Source of the DNA: Pseudarthrobacter sp. MM222
GTDB taxonomy: Bacteria; Actinomycetota; Actinomycetes; Actinomycetales; Micrococcaceae
Assembly: GCF_947090775.1 (NCBI RefSeq)
Contig: NZ_OX352321.1
Span: 1,674,001-1,738,000, forward strand
Length of the DNA: 64,000 nucleotides
Direction of reading: 5' to 3'
Part shown: piece after piece, positions 8,848-16,991 of the stretch
Layout: each line of letters starts with the position of its first letter
How positions within the stretch are numbered: position 1 is the stretch's first letter
Translations under genes and position numbers: made by a program
Notes under the pieces: model-generated
Told to the model about the DNA's origin: nothing
Seen by the model: only the letters and a program-made list of their open reading frames with translations
Database searches by the model: none

Positions 8848-8882
8848 AGTGCATCATACTGCACTCAGAGTGCACTGTGCAC
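8848..8882. promoter_or_regulatory. Operator-like AGTGCA inverted repeats upstream of the XRE/cupin gene
   Basis: Three half-sites alternate in orientation: AGTGCA (8848-8853), TGCACT (8860-8865) and AGTGCA (8869-8874), followed by GTGCAC (8877-8882). They form nested palindromes directly in front of the regulator start. I infer this is the binding site of the XRE/cupin protein. Confidence 0.6.
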
Positions 8883-9103
8883 GGACGAGCTGGTTAAGTA
8901 GCCGACGCCAGCTGTCCGCTGGGCAATACCCCATGAACGTCCATGAGACGCCGCCTGACTGACCATCCCGGCGCTCCCGGCGTTCAGCTCCAAGGTAGTG
9001 ACACACGGCAAATTGGACACAGTTTCTGCCCATCCATTCGGCAGCAGCGCTGAGTCGCGGGAGCGTTTGCGGGTTTCCGTTCGCCGACGGTAGCCTCGGC
9101 CAG

Positions 9104-9337
9104 ATGAACGGTGAAAGAAAGCCCATGTCGGAGTCGAACGGCCGAGCGAAGAGAAACGGGAGCACGGCATTCCTGCCGATCGGGGTCGTTTTCCTTGCCG
9201 TTGCGATCGCCATGATATTTCTGGGCACCACGGCTTGGATTGCGTTTCTCACTATGGGCATCACGCTCCTCATCCTCGGGATGCAGAAGCCCACAGGCAA
9301 AGATGCGCGTCCACCCAGCGAGACTTCGCAGGGCTGA
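9104..9337 (+). CDS. Small membrane protein with two transmembrane helices
   Basis: A 77-residue protein: a basic N-terminus (to about residue 20), two hydrophobic helices (about 22-42 and 44-60) and a polar tail. No family was recognised. TAGCCT lies 7 nt before ATG 9104, so a leaderless start fits; an internal ATG at 9125 (MSESNGRAK) is an alternative. It stands alone between the divergent XRE/cupin operon and the DJ-1-type gene. Function unknown. Confidence 0.65.
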   Translation: MNGERKPMSESNGRAKRNGSTAFLPIGVVFLAVAIAMIFLGTTAWIAFLTMGITLLILGMQKPTGKDARPPSETSQG

Positions 9338-9451
9338 CGTCAACCGGCATCACCCCGCCGAATTGCGAGGCCCCGCCCCGCCATTTCGACCGGGGCGGGA
9401 GGGCCGGAATTGGGCTGGGCGTAGGGTGAAGCTAGACGAAAGGAGCACCAC

Positions 9452-10228
9452 ATGAAGAAAATTCTCATGGTACTGACCAGCGTTTCCGAGATCGGCGATA
9501 CGGGCGAGAAGACCGGCTACAACGTGGCCGAGGCTGCACATCCCTGGAAGGTCTTCAAGGACTCCGGGCATTTCGTGGACTTCGCGTCCATCCAGGGCGG
9601 CCAGCCCCCGCGCGACGAGGTGGACTCAGACGATCCCATCCAGGTCGCCTTCACTGAGGACGAGACAACGCGCGCCGGACTCTACAACACTGCCCGCGTC
9701 GACGTCGTTGATCCCGAACAGTACGACGCCGTCTACCTCGTGGGCGGCCACGGCACCATGTGGGACTTCCCGGACAGCGAAGGCTTGCAGAATCTGGTGG
9801 CCAGCGTCTACAACGCCGGCGGCTTGGTGGGCGCGGTCTGCCACGGACCGGCCGGCCTGCTGAACGTGGAATTGGAGAACGGGCTTCGCCTCGTCGAGGG
9901 CCGGAAGGTGGCCGCCTTCACCAACGACGAGGAGGTTGCCGCAGGGAAGGACAAGGTCATCCCGTTCTATTTGGCAGACCGACTTGAGGAACAGGGTGCC
10001 ACCCACGTCTCCGCTGGTGTCTTTGAGGAAAAGGTCGTGGTCGACGACCGGCTGGTGACCGGCCAGAACCCGGCCTCAGCCGCCGGCGTGGCCAAGGAGA
10101 TGGAGAAGCTCTTCGCAGCGGTCATCCGCCAGGAAAAAGCAGAGGAACAGCACGAGACGGAGGCTCTGCGCGCCGAGAAGGACGCCGAGAAGAGCGCCAG
10201 GAAGGCTGCCGCAGAAGCGGAGCACTAA
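9452..10228 (+). CDS. DJ-1/PfpI-type class I glutamine amidotransferase-like protein
   Basis: A 258-residue protein of the DJ-1/PfpI superfamily. The nucleophile elbow AVCHGPAG carries the reactive cysteine, and SEIGDTGEKTGYNVAE at the N-terminus carries the conserved glutamate of the Hsp31-like branch, which includes methylglyoxal-glyoxalase/deglycase and chaperone members. The last 40 or so residues (from about 218) are a highly charged Ala/Glu/Lys helix, probably coiled coil, not part of the core fold. It has the strong ribosome site AAAGGAGCACC before ATG 9452, is monocistronic and is followed by a hairpin. A role in carbonyl or oxidative stress is likely from the family; the exact activity is unknown. 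Confidence 0.87.
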   Translation: MKKILMVLTSVSEIGDTGEKTGYNVAEAAHPWKVFKDSGHFVDFASIQGGQPPRDEVDSDDPIQVAFTEDETTRAGLYNTARVDVVDPEQYDAVYLVGGHGTMWDFPDSEGLQNLVASVYNAGGLVGAVCHGPAGLLNVELENGLRLVEGRKVAAFTNDEEVAAGKDKVIPFYLADRLEEQGATHVSAGVFEEKVVVDDRLVTGQNPASAAGVAKEMEKLFAAVIRQEKAEEQHETEALRAEKDAEKSARKAAAEAEH

Positions 10229-10252
10229 CACCAATAGCGCACTGAGACTGAC

Positions 10253-10276
10253 GGCCACTCCGACAACGGGGTGGCC
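10253..10276. terminator. Hairpin between convergent DJ-1-like and cupin genes
   Basis: GGCCAC and GTGGCC flank a loop whose CCG/CGG can extend the stem. It lies between two converging genes and is followed on the plus strand by a pyrimidine-rich run, so it may act in both directions. Confidence 0.55.
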
Positions 10277-10297
10277 GCCTCTCTGTCTGCCGCTGTT

Positions 10298-10699
10298 TTA
10301 GATGCCGCCGTACTCGTCGTCGGTGATGTGTTCGCCCCAGGTCGTGGTCTTGGACGGGTCTTCACCGTTTTGGAGCATGGCAATGTGTTCCATGAAGCAG
10401 CCGGGGGCGGCGGCGTGCCAATGCTCCTCACCGGGTGGGGTGTAGATCGTCTGGCCGGGGTGGACTTCGATGATCTTTCCGTCCCGGGTGCCGAAACGGC
10501 CTACACCTTGGGTGACGCGGAGGTACTGGCCGTGCCGGTGTGAGTGCCAGGCGGTACGTGCTCCGGGTGCGAAGCGGACGGTCGCGACCACCATCGTCTG
10601 GTCGCTCTCGTGGGGAAGAGCGATTGGATCCAGCCACACGTCGCCAGCGAATTGGGCCGGCGGGTTTTTGGTTGTCGGCACGTTGGGTTCGATGTTCAT
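10298..10699 (-). CDS. Cupin-domain protein
   Basis: A 133-residue single-domain cupin. Motif 1, ARTAWHSHRHGQYLRVTQG, contributes two histidines and a glutamine; motif 2, TPPGEEHWHAAAP, contributes the last histidine. Such proteins bind a metal and may be dioxygenases, isomerases or sensors. Start ATG 10697-10699 has AGGAAA upstream; the longer open frame is not used. It follows the carboxymuconolactone decarboxylase-like gene by 7 nt and closes a minus-strand cluster of redox genes. A similar cupin/CMD/aldo-keto reductase grouping occurs in many bacteria, usually as an inducible carbonyl-detoxification cluster. Confidence 0.85.
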   Translation of the reverse strand: MNIEPNVPTTKNPPAQFAGDVWLDPIALPHESDQTMVVATVRFAPGARTAWHSHRHGQYLRVTQGVGRFGTRDGKIIEVHPGQTIYTPPGEEHWHAAAPGCFMEHIAMLQNGEDPSKTTTWGEHITDDEYGGI

Positions 10700-10706
10700 A
10701 ATTTCC

Positions 10707-11039
10707 TTACTTGTTGTCTGTGAAAAGTTGCTTGGCGACGCCCATCGCAGACATGCCCTTTGGCCAGCCAGCGTAGAGCGTGACATGGGTGATGGCTTCG
10801 ATGAGCTCCTCCTGGGCCACACCGTTTTCGACGGCGCGGCTGAGATGGAAACCTAACTGCTCGGTGTTTCCTCCAGCGGTAAGCACGGCTACCGTGATGA
10901 GGCTGCGATCGCGGGCGCTTAGTTCGGGCCGGTTCCAGACGTCCTCGAAGAGCATGTCGTCGGTGAGCTCGGCAAGCTTCGGGGCAAAGTCACCGAACAT
11001 TTTTCGACCGCCTCCGAGCTGCTTGGGTTGGTCAGTCAT
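10707..11039 (-). CDS. Carboxymuconolactone decarboxylase (CMD) family protein
   Basis: A 110-residue all-helical protein of the CMD/AhpD fold, with the family core ELSARDRSLITVAVLTAGG and the C-terminal HVTLYAGWPKGMSAM. The CxxC pair needed for AhpD peroxidase activity is absent, so it belongs with the gamma-CMD-like proteins, which are usually oligomeric. The start at 11037-11039 has AAGGATCATC in front. It sits 7 nt upstream of the cupin gene and 28 nt downstream of the NTF2-like gene, so all three are probably one transcript. Confidence 0.88.
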   Translation of the reverse strand: MTDQPKQLGGGRKMFGDFAPKLAELTDDMLFEDVWNRPELSARDRSLITVAVLTAGGNTEQLGFHLSRAVENGVAQEELIEAITHVTLYAGWPKGMSAMGVAKQLFTDNK

Positions 11040-11067
11040 GATGATCCTTCTTTCGGTTGCGTGGGAT

Positions 11068-11439
11068 TTACCAGGTGGATGCGACGGTGCGTGCTATGAC
11101 CCAATCGTCTCCATGGGGTTCGAACCAGGAACGCAACGTCAGTCGCCACGTGGACCTGGATCCCCAGATCGTGGCGTCGGTGAGGGTGCGGGCGGTCAAA
11201 CCGGGCGTGGTCCCTTCCGCGCTGAGGGTGGCCTCGACTGTGTCCATCCGGTGGTACTGCATCTGCCCGGTTTCGATCGCATCGAGCCATTCGGACTTTG
11301 ACTGCACGTATCCGGTCATGTGCGTAAGGGTGAATTCATCGGTCAGGATGCTGGCCAGCTCTGCCGCGTCCCCGGCGATTATCGCCTCGCAGAGGGCATC
11401 ATGGAGCGCTCTCAGCGCCCCTGCGGTCACGTCTGTCAC
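11068..11439 (-). CDS. NTF2-like (SnoaL-fold) protein
   Basis: A 123-residue protein of the NTF2-like/SnoaL fold: LHDALCEAIIAGDAAELASIL, then DEFTLTHMTGYVQSKSEWLDAI, and a C-terminal WRLTLRSWFEPHGDDWVIA strand pair. Members are small cone-shaped dehydratases, isomerases or binding proteins. I chose GTG 11437-11439, whose GTGA overlaps the stop codon of the upstream aldo-keto reductase; the much longer open frame upstream is only the shadow of that gene. Function within the cluster is unknown. Confidence 0.8.
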   Translation of the reverse strand: MTDVTAGALRALHDALCEAIIAGDAAELASILTDEFTLTHMTGYVQSKSEWLDAIETGQMQYHRMDTVEATLSAEGTTPGLTARTLTDATIWGSRSTWRLTLRSWFEPHGDDWVIARTVASTW

Positions 11440-12452
11440 CGGCGCCGTGCCACTGTCGTCAGTTCGTGGGTACCGTAGCTGTTGTCGTCGGGGTTGACGG
11501 TCACTCCGGGCGCGACGAGTTGGTCGATGCGGTCCAGCACATCGGTCCTCAGCGTGATATCCGCGGCGGGCAGGTACGACTCGAGTTGTTCCATGGTGCG
11601 CGGTCCGACGATGGCTGCCGTGACGCCCGGGTGGTTTATCACGAAAGCGATGGCCAGTTCGATGAGGGTCAGGCCGTTTTGTTCGGCGAGCTGGGCAAGT
11701 TCTTCGACGATGTCGAGTTTTCGCCGGTTGGCTGGGCGGCTCATGTCGAAGCGGGCGTTCGGGCGTGCGGAGGAGGTGGGTGCGGACGCTGAGTCTTTTC
11801 GCCAGCGCCCTGAAAGCCACCCGCCGCTGAGCGGGCTGTAGGTAAGCGTGCCCATGCCGTGGCCTTGGACCGTAGGGAGAACGTCTTCTTCGATGCCGCG
11901 GACCAGGATCGAGTAGGGCGGCTGTTCGGTGACGAACCGTTCCAGGTTGCGTTCCCGGGATGCCCACTGGGCTTCGACGATCTGGGATCCGGAGTACGAA
12001 GACGAACCGATATAACGGACTTTGCCCTGGCGGACAAGGTCGGTGAGCGCGCCGAGGGTTTCTTCGACGTCGGTATCGGGGCTGGGCCGGTGGACCTGGT
12101 AGAGGTCGATGTAGTCGGTGTTGAGCCGGCGGAGGGAGTTTTCGACTGCTTGCATGATCCAGCGGCGGGATCCGCCGCGCTGGTTGGGGTCCTCGCTCAT
12201 GGGCATGAAGAACTTGGTGGCGAGGAACACCTCGTCCCGGCGCCCGTCGAGTGCTTGTCCCACGATGTCCTCGGATGCCCCGCCCGAGTAGACGTCGGCG
12301 GTGTCGATGAAGTTGATGCCTGCGTCGAGGGCGCGGTGGATGATGCGGATGGAGTCCGCGGTGTCATTGTTGCCCCAGGAGCCGAACATCATCGCACCGA
12401 GACATAAGGGGCTGACCTGTACACCGGTGCGGCCCAAGGGGCGGTATTCCAT
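11436..12452 (-). CDS. Aldo/keto reductase (YajO/Tas-like)
   Basis: A 338-residue (beta/alpha)8 barrel NADPH-dependent aldo-keto reductase. N-terminal MEYRPLGRTGVQVSPLCLG is the standard signature; catalytic residues are visible as D and Y in DTADVYSGG, K in FLATKFFM and H in LYQVHRPSPD. It should reduce aldehydes or ketones to alcohols in the cytoplasm. The start ATG at 12450-12452 follows AAGGAACCACC. It overlaps the NTF2-like gene by 4 nt and follows the second aldo-keto reductase by 36 nt, so it belongs to the same minus-strand operon. Confidence 0.93.
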   Translation of the reverse strand: MEYRPLGRTGVQVSPLCLGAMMFGSWGNNDTADSIRIIHRALDAGINFIDTADVYSGGASEDIVGQALDGRRDEVFLATKFFMPMSEDPNQRGGSRRWIMQAVENSLRRLNTDYIDLYQVHRPSPDTDVEETLGALTDLVRQGKVRYIGSSSYSGSQIVEAQWASRERNLERFVTEQPPYSILVRGIEEDVLPTVQGHGMGTLTYSPLSGGWLSGRWRKDSASAPTSSARPNARFDMSRPANRRKLDIVEELAQLAEQNGLTLIELAIAFVINHPGVTAAIVGPRTMEQLESYLPAADITLRTDVLDRIDQLVAPGVTVNPDDNSYGTHELTTVARRR

Positions 12453-12488
12453 GGTGGTTCCTTCTCTCTGTCTTAGGTTTCGGGGGCC

Positions 12489-13370
12489 TTAGGCTTCGGG
12501 TATGACCATGGCGAAGCGTTCCTCGCGGGCTTCGTCCGGGTCCGGACCGCTGCGGTTGCCGGTGTCGAGCGAGTCGATGGCGGCGAGTTCCTCGGTACTG
12601 AGTTCGAAGTCGAAGATGTCGAAGTTTTCGGCGATGCGTGCCGGGTTCGTCGATTTCGGGATGGCTGAGCGGCCGTGCTGCAGGTGCCACCGGAGCATGA
12701 CCTGCGCTGGGGTCTTGCCGTGCGTCTGGCCGATGGCGGCGACCGTCGGGTCTTCCATTACGTTCCGGCGGTCCTCGCCCCACCCAGGGTAGAAGGTGAT
12801 CCCGCCGATCGGTGACCATGCCTGGGTAAGGATCCCGTGCTGGGCATCAGCTGCCTGTACGCCCGGCTGGGTGAAGTAGGGGTGAAGCTCGACCTGGTTC
12901 ACGGCCGGGACGACGTCGGTCGAGTCGAGCAGTTGCTTCAAGTGGTGCGGCATGAAGTTGCTGACGCCGATCGCCCGCACGCGCCCGTCAGCAAGCAGGG
13001 TCTCCAGCGCCCTATACGCGGCGATGGTTTTGTCGAACCGGTCGGGGGCGGGCTGGTGCAGGATGAACAGGTCCAGGTAGTCGACACCGAGCTTGCCCGC
13101 GGCTTTGTCCCAGGCATGCAAGGTCTGGTCATAGCCGTAGTCGCTGACCCAGACCTTGGTTTCGATGAACACCTCCGGGCGGTCAAGGCCGGAGGCGCGG
13201 ATGCCCTGCCCGACTTCCCGCTCGTTGCCGTAGGCTGCGGCGGTGTCGATGTGCCGGTAGCCGGTTGCCAGCGCGGCCTCGACGGCGGCAGTGGTCTGCT
13301 CCGGGGCGCTTTGGAAGACGCCCAGGCCCAGGGCTGGCATTGTGACACCGTTGTTGAGGATCAGTTCCAT
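12489..13370 (-). CDS. Aldo/keto reductase (AKR5-like, 2,5-diketo-D-gluconate reductase type)
   Basis: A 293-residue aldo-keto reductase of the DkgA/DkgB type. HIDTAAAYGNE (D and Y), FIETKVWVSD (K) and LFILHQPAP (H) supply the catalytic tetrad, and SAIPKSTNPARIAENF near the C-terminus is the NADPH-binding signature. I chose ATG 13368-13370 because GAAAGG lies 7 nt upstream; another ATG at 13374-13376 is too close to it. It is followed closely by the second reductase and preceded by a DHA2-type MFS gene on the same strand. Substrate unknown; family members reduce dicarbonyls and methylglyoxal. Confidence 0.92.
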   Translation of the reverse strand: MELILNNGVTMPALGLGVFQSAPEQTTAAVEAALATGYRHIDTAAAYGNEREVGQGIRASGLDRPEVFIETKVWVSDYGYDQTLHAWDKAAGKLGVDYLDLFILHQPAPDRFDKTIAAYRALETLLADGRVRAIGVSNFMPHHLKQLLDSTDVVPAVNQVELHPYFTQPGVQAADAQHGILTQAWSPIGGITFYPGWGEDRRNVMEDPTVAAIGQTHGKTPAQVMLRWHLQHGRSAIPKSTNPARIAENFDIFDFELSTEELAAIDSLDTGNRSGPDPDEAREERFAMVIPEA

Positions 13371-13453
13371 GTTCATGCCTTTCACGGTATTGAGACGTAC
13401 GGAATTTTGGGAGTGCACGTCATTACCCCCTTGAGGTGGATGGCTTTGCTGGT

Positions 13454-14875
13454 TCAACGGACCTCTTGGACCTGCGGTACGGGCACGGCCATCCGGGGTG
13501 CCCTGGTGCGGCGGGCGGCGACGGCCAGGGCAAGGAGCAGGAGAATGCTGCCTGTCGTGAGTGCAACGCTGACCTCCGAGGCCAGGTGCGCTACGGCAGA
13601 ATCCGTAGTCGGGACGGTCGCTGCCGCCGCCACCGCGATGCCAAGCCCAAGGCAGGTGCCCACCTGGTGGAAGGTGTTTACCAGGCCCGATGCCGCTCCG
13701 GCGTCTGCCGCGGGGGCGCCAATGATGCCGAATGAGGTCAGTGGCGCAAACGCGAGTCCCTGGCCTGCGCCTATGAGGACCATCGGCAGGGCCACCCCGG
13801 TCAGGTATGCGGAGTCGACACCGACCCGACTGAGCCAGAACATACCGGCAAGGGTGACCAGGATGCCTGCCGTGAGTGGAATGGAACCCGGCATCCGGCC
13901 TGCCAGCCGCGGGATGCTCATTGCAACGGCGAAGTTGACCGCCGTCATCGGGAGGAATCCGATGCCGGCCTGCAGCGGGTCGAAGCCCAGCACTTCCTGC
14001 ATGAACTGGGTGGTGAAAAAGAAGAATGCGATCATCGCGCCCAGATACAGAAAGCGGGCGACATAGGCACCGGTTCGGCGGCGGCTCCTGAACAGCCGCA
14101 ACGGCATGATGGGCTGGGCGGCCCTGCGTTCGATCAGCACGAACATGATCAGGAGTACGACGCCGGCGCTGACGGTTGTGAGCGTGACCGGCGAGTCCCA
14201 GCCCGCAACAGCTGTGTTGATGATGCCGAACACGAGAGCGCCGACACCGAGGGTGGCGCTGAGCGCCCCGGACACGTCGAAGCGTCCGCTGGCGCGTCCG
14301 GTCTCGGGGAGGAATCGCGGTGCGAGTGCGATCATCGCGGCACCGATGGGTACGTTGACGAAGAACCCGGCACGCCAGGAGATCCAGTGGGCCAGCGCCC
14401 CGCCGATGACCAGGCCCAGGCTGGCACCGATCCCTGCGGTAGCACCGTACAAAGCGACGGCCCGGGTGCGCTCGCGGCCTTCTGGGAAGCTCGCCGTGAG
14501 CAGGGACAGCGAGGCGGGCGCGACGATCGCAGCCCCGATACCCTGCACGGCGCGGCCGGCGATCGCCCACCAGCCTGCCGGTGCCAGTCCGATCAGCAGC
14601 GACGCAATCGAGAACACCACCAGCCCGAACACGAAGACCCGCCGGCGTCCGAGGAGGTCTCCTGCCCGGGCTCCGAGGAGCAGCAGGCCGCCGAAGACCA
14701 GCGTGTAGGCATCCTGAACCCAGGTGAGCTCACCGGTGCTCAGCTGTAGATCTGCCTGCAGGCTGGGCAGGGCAGTGAAGATAACCGAGTTGTCCAGCAG
14801 GATCATGAAGTAGCTGACGAGGATGATCGCCAGGATCGCAGCCGGGTGGGAAGCGGTTGTAGGTTCAGGTTTCAT
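13454..14875 (-). CDS. MFS transporter, DHA2 (14-TM) family
   Basis: A 473-residue membrane protein of the drug:H+ antiporter-2 family. The TM1 motif LDNSVIFTALPSLQADL, the motif LGRRRVFVFGL and motif C (GATAGIGASLGLVIGG) are clear. It should pump out hydrophobic compounds or metabolites by proton antiport. The start ATG 14873-14875 has only a weak GAAAG upstream. It is divergent from the XRE/MmyB-type regulator at 14978, which is the usual layout of an efflux gene and its local repressor, and leads into the aldo-keto reductase genes after an 83-nt gap. Confidence 0.9.
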   Translation of the reverse strand: MKPEPTTASHPAAILAIILVSYFMILLDNSVIFTALPSLQADLQLSTGELTWVQDAYTLVFGGLLLLGARAGDLLGRRRVFVFGLVVFSIASLLIGLAPAGWWAIAGRAVQGIGAAIVAPASLSLLTASFPEGRERTRAVALYGATAGIGASLGLVIGGALAHWISWRAGFFVNVPIGAAMIALAPRFLPETGRASGRFDVSGALSATLGVGALVFGIINTAVAGWDSPVTLTTVSAGVVLLIMFVLIERRAAQPIMPLRLFRSRRRTGAYVARFLYLGAMIAFFFFTTQFMQEVLGFDPLQAGIGFLPMTAVNFAVAMSIPRLAGRMPGSIPLTAGILVTLAGMFWLSRVGVDSAYLTGVALPMVLIGAGQGLAFAPLTSFGIIGAPAADAGAASGLVNTFHQVGTCLGLGIAVAAAATVPTTDSAVAHLASEVSVALTTGSILLLLALAVAARRTRAPRMAVPVPQVQEVR

Positions 14876-14890
14876 GCTTTCAATGCAACC

Positions 14891-14916
14891 GTGATTCCTT
14901 ACGGGCCGGGAGTCAC
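14891..14916. promoter_or_regulatory. Inverted repeat in the divergent MFS/regulator promoter region
   Basis: GTGATTCC (14891-14898) and GGAGTCAC (14909-14916) form an inverted repeat with one mismatch and a 10-nt centre, in the 102-bp region between the divergent genes. It is a candidate operator for the adjacent regulator. Confidence 0.4.
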
Positions 14917-14977
14917 GATCGTTCCGGGTAACGCCAGTGCCTCCCTCGTTCTGGGGCAGCGGCGTAGCGTGGAAGCC

Positions 14978-15859
14978 ATGACACACAGTGACGACGTGCG
15001 GAAATTCCTGACCTCCCGGCGCGCAAGGATCACGCCGGATGAGGCCGGGCTGCCCGTTTACGGTGGCAACCGGCGCGTTAGTGGCCTGCGCCGCGAGGAA
15101 GTCGCGATGCTCGCCGGGATGAGCATCGATTACTACATACGCCTGGAGCGGGGAAACCTCTCCGGCGCCTCGGACAGCGTCCTTGAAGCCCTCGGGCGTG
15201 CCCTGAAGCTCGACGAGGCCGAAACGGCCCACCTATTTGACCTGGCCCGCGCCGCTACCGCCGCTCCCCGTGTGCGGCGCAAGCGCAGCCCGCAGTCGGT
15301 GCGGCCGAGCGTCCAACGCGTCATTGATGCGATCACGACGGCGCCGGCCTGGGTCCGCAACGACCGCGGGGATGTCCTCGCCGCCAACGAGTTGGGCCGT
15401 GCCCTCTATCTGGATTTGATGGCCGAACAGACCACCCCGCCGAACAGCGCACGCTTCACCTTCCTGAATCCGAAGGCACGGGAGTTCTTCGCCGATTGGG
15501 AACGCGCGGCGGACGACGTCGTCGCGGTGCTGCGCTCCACGGCCGGTAAAAACCCGTACGACAAGGACCTCACGGACCTGATCGGTGAACTCTCCACCAG
15601 AAGCGAGGAGTTCCGCACCCGGTGGGCCCGGCACGACGTGAAGTACCACCGCACCGGCCGAAAACGGCTCCACCACCCGATCGTTGGCGACTTGGACTTG
15701 AGCTTTGAGGCGTTGGAACTCCCCGCAGACCCGGGACTGCGCATCAACGTGTACACAGCAGATCCCGAGACACCCTCGGAGGACGCACTGAAAGTCCTCG
15801 CCAGTTGGGCCGCCACCCAGCGTGAAACGACAAAGGCCGCGGTCAAGGAGAATAAATGA
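14978..15859 (+). CDS. XRE-family regulator with MmyB-like ligand-binding domain
   Basis: A 293-residue regulator. The N-terminal helix-turn-helix includes VSGLRREEVAMLAGMSIDYYIRLERG, the hallmark of the MmyB/pXRE group, and the C-terminal 200 residues form the MmyB-like ligand domain (WVRNDRGDVLAANELGRAL; a second half with HDVKYHRTGRKRLHHPIVG). This group is thought to bind fatty-acid-like ligands. ATG 14978 has TAGCGT 7 nt upstream, suggesting a leaderless mRNA. It is divergent from the DHA2 MFS gene. Its stop overlaps, as ATGA, the start of a broken Rossmann-fold gene, so it originally led a two-gene operon. Confidence 0.9.
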   Translation: MTHSDDVRKFLTSRRARITPDEAGLPVYGGNRRVSGLRREEVAMLAGMSIDYYIRLERGNLSGASDSVLEALGRALKLDEAETAHLFDLARAATAAPRVRRKRSPQSVRPSVQRVIDAITTAPAWVRNDRGDVLAANELGRALYLDLMAEQTTPPNSARFTFLNPKAREFFADWERAADDVVAVLRSTAGKNPYDKDLTDLIGELSTRSEEFRTRWARHDVKYHRTGRKRLHHPIVGDLDLSFEALELPADPGLRINVYTADPETPSEDALKVLASWAATQRETTKAAVKENK

Positions 15860-15918
15860 GCCATCGACGCTTCACTGTCCTGATCGTCGGTGCCACCGGC
15901 AGCATCGGCAGCTACGCC
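15856..15918 (+). pseudogene. Truncated 5' end of a NAD(P)-binding (NmrA/SDR-like) gene
   Basis: ATG 15856 overlaps the regulator stop in an ATGA junction and begins MSHRRFTVLIVGATGSIGSY, a classic GxxGxxG Rossmann start of atypical SDR/NmrA-like reductases. After codon 21 the match ends and the frame becomes Arg/Gly-rich nonsense running antisense into panB, whose stop codon lies 13 bp further on. About 90% of the gene is missing. I read this as the right-hand junction of the accessory block. Confidence 0.7.
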
Positions 15919-15931
15919 GGGGCCCGGAATC

Positions 15932-16861
15932 CTAGAAGGAGTGCTCGGGGCCGGGGAACTGGCCCGAGCGGACGTCCTCGCCGTAGGCCGTGGCGGCATC
16001 GCTCAGCGAGGTGCGCAGGTCCGCGTACTGCTTGACGAACTTCGCCATCTTGCCGCCACGCAGGCCTGCCATGTCCTGCCACACCAGCACCTGGCCCGTG
16101 GTTGCGTTGCCTGCGCCGATCCCGATCGTGGGGACCGCCACCGCGGCATCAACCGCGGCCGCCGTCTCTGCCGGAACCATTTCCATCAGTACGCTGAACG
16201 CACCGGCGTCGGCCAGCGCGACGGCGTCGTCGATCAGGCGCTGGGCGTCGTCGCCGCGGCCCTGGACGCGGTAGCCGCCGAGGGCGTGCTCGCTCTGCGG
16301 GGTGAAGCCGATATGCGCCATGACGGGAATGCCGGCCTGGACCATGGCCCGGACGGTCTCGGCGTAAAACTTGCCCCCCTCAATCTTGACCGCGTGGGCG
16401 AGGCCCTCCTTGAGGAAGCGCACGCCGGTCGCCACCGCCTGCTGGGCGGACACCTCGTAACTGCCGAAGGGCAGGTCCGCCACCACCAGGGCGCGCCGGG
16501 CCGATCGGGTCACGGCGCGGCATAGTGGGATCAGCTCGTCCACGGTCACCGGGAGGCTTGTCTCGTTGCCGAAGACGTTGTTGGAGGCCGAGTCGCCCAC
16601 CAGGAGGACCTCAATGCCGGCCTGGTCGAAGATTTCCGCCGTGTACTGGTCGTAAGCGGTGAGCATGGCGAAGCGTTCGCCGTTGAGCTTGGCCTGGTGG
16701 AGGTGGTGGGTGCGGATCTTGGCCAGCGGTTTCCGCGCGGAGTCCCAAGGTGCAGTGCCCGCGCTGGCGGCTGTCCCGGGAGAGCTGGCAGCCGGTCCGT
16801 TGCCGTAGGGGGCCGCAACTTCGGCGGGCGTGCTGGGATCGGGGCTGATGCTTGTGGCCAT
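15932..16861 (-). CDS. panB: 3-methyl-2-oxobutanoate hydroxymethyltransferase
   Basis: A 309-residue PanB, first enzyme of the pantothenate branch: it adds a hydroxymethyl group from methylenetetrahydrofolate to 2-oxoisovalerate to give ketopantoate. Conserved parts are [16 protein letters not shown], the metal-binding [26 protein letters not shown] and [15 protein letters not shown]. The first 45 or so residues are a low-complexity Ala/Pro/Ser extension absent from most homologues, which have about 265-280 residues. No pan gene is adjacent. Downstream, only 13 bp separate its stop from the truncated Rossmann gene, leaving no room for a normal terminator. Confidence 0.95.
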   Translation of the reverse strand: MATSISPDPSTPAEVAAPYGNGPAASSPGTAASAGTAPWDSARKPLAKIRTHHLHQAKLNGERFAMLTAYDQYTAEIFDQAGIEVLLVGDSASNNVFGNETSLPVTVDELIPLCRAVTRSARRALVVADLPFGSYEVSAQQAVATGVRFLKEGLAHAVKIEGGKFYAETVRAMVQAGIPVMAHIGFTPQSEHALGGYRVQGRGDDAQRLIDDAVALADAGAFSVLMEMVPAETAAAVDAAVAVPTIGIGAGNATTGQVLVWQDMAGLRGGKMAKFVKQYADLRTSLSDAATAYGEDVRSGQFPGPEHSF

Positions 16862-16991
16862 GGCATGAGCGTAGTGCGATACGGCGCGGACTAGCTACCG
16901 GGGTCCATGCCCGGATCCGGTGAATCGCGTCACACTGGCGGCGGCGGTGCCGCCGGTGTGCGAGGCGGACCGCCCGGCTCGGGCCGCTTAT

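Noticed and set aside
12489..14570. A 693-codon frame joining the aldo-keto reductase to upstream sequence
   Set aside because: Only the last 293 codons match the reductase family; the rest is another frame of the MFS gene. A ribosome site marks the true start at 13370.
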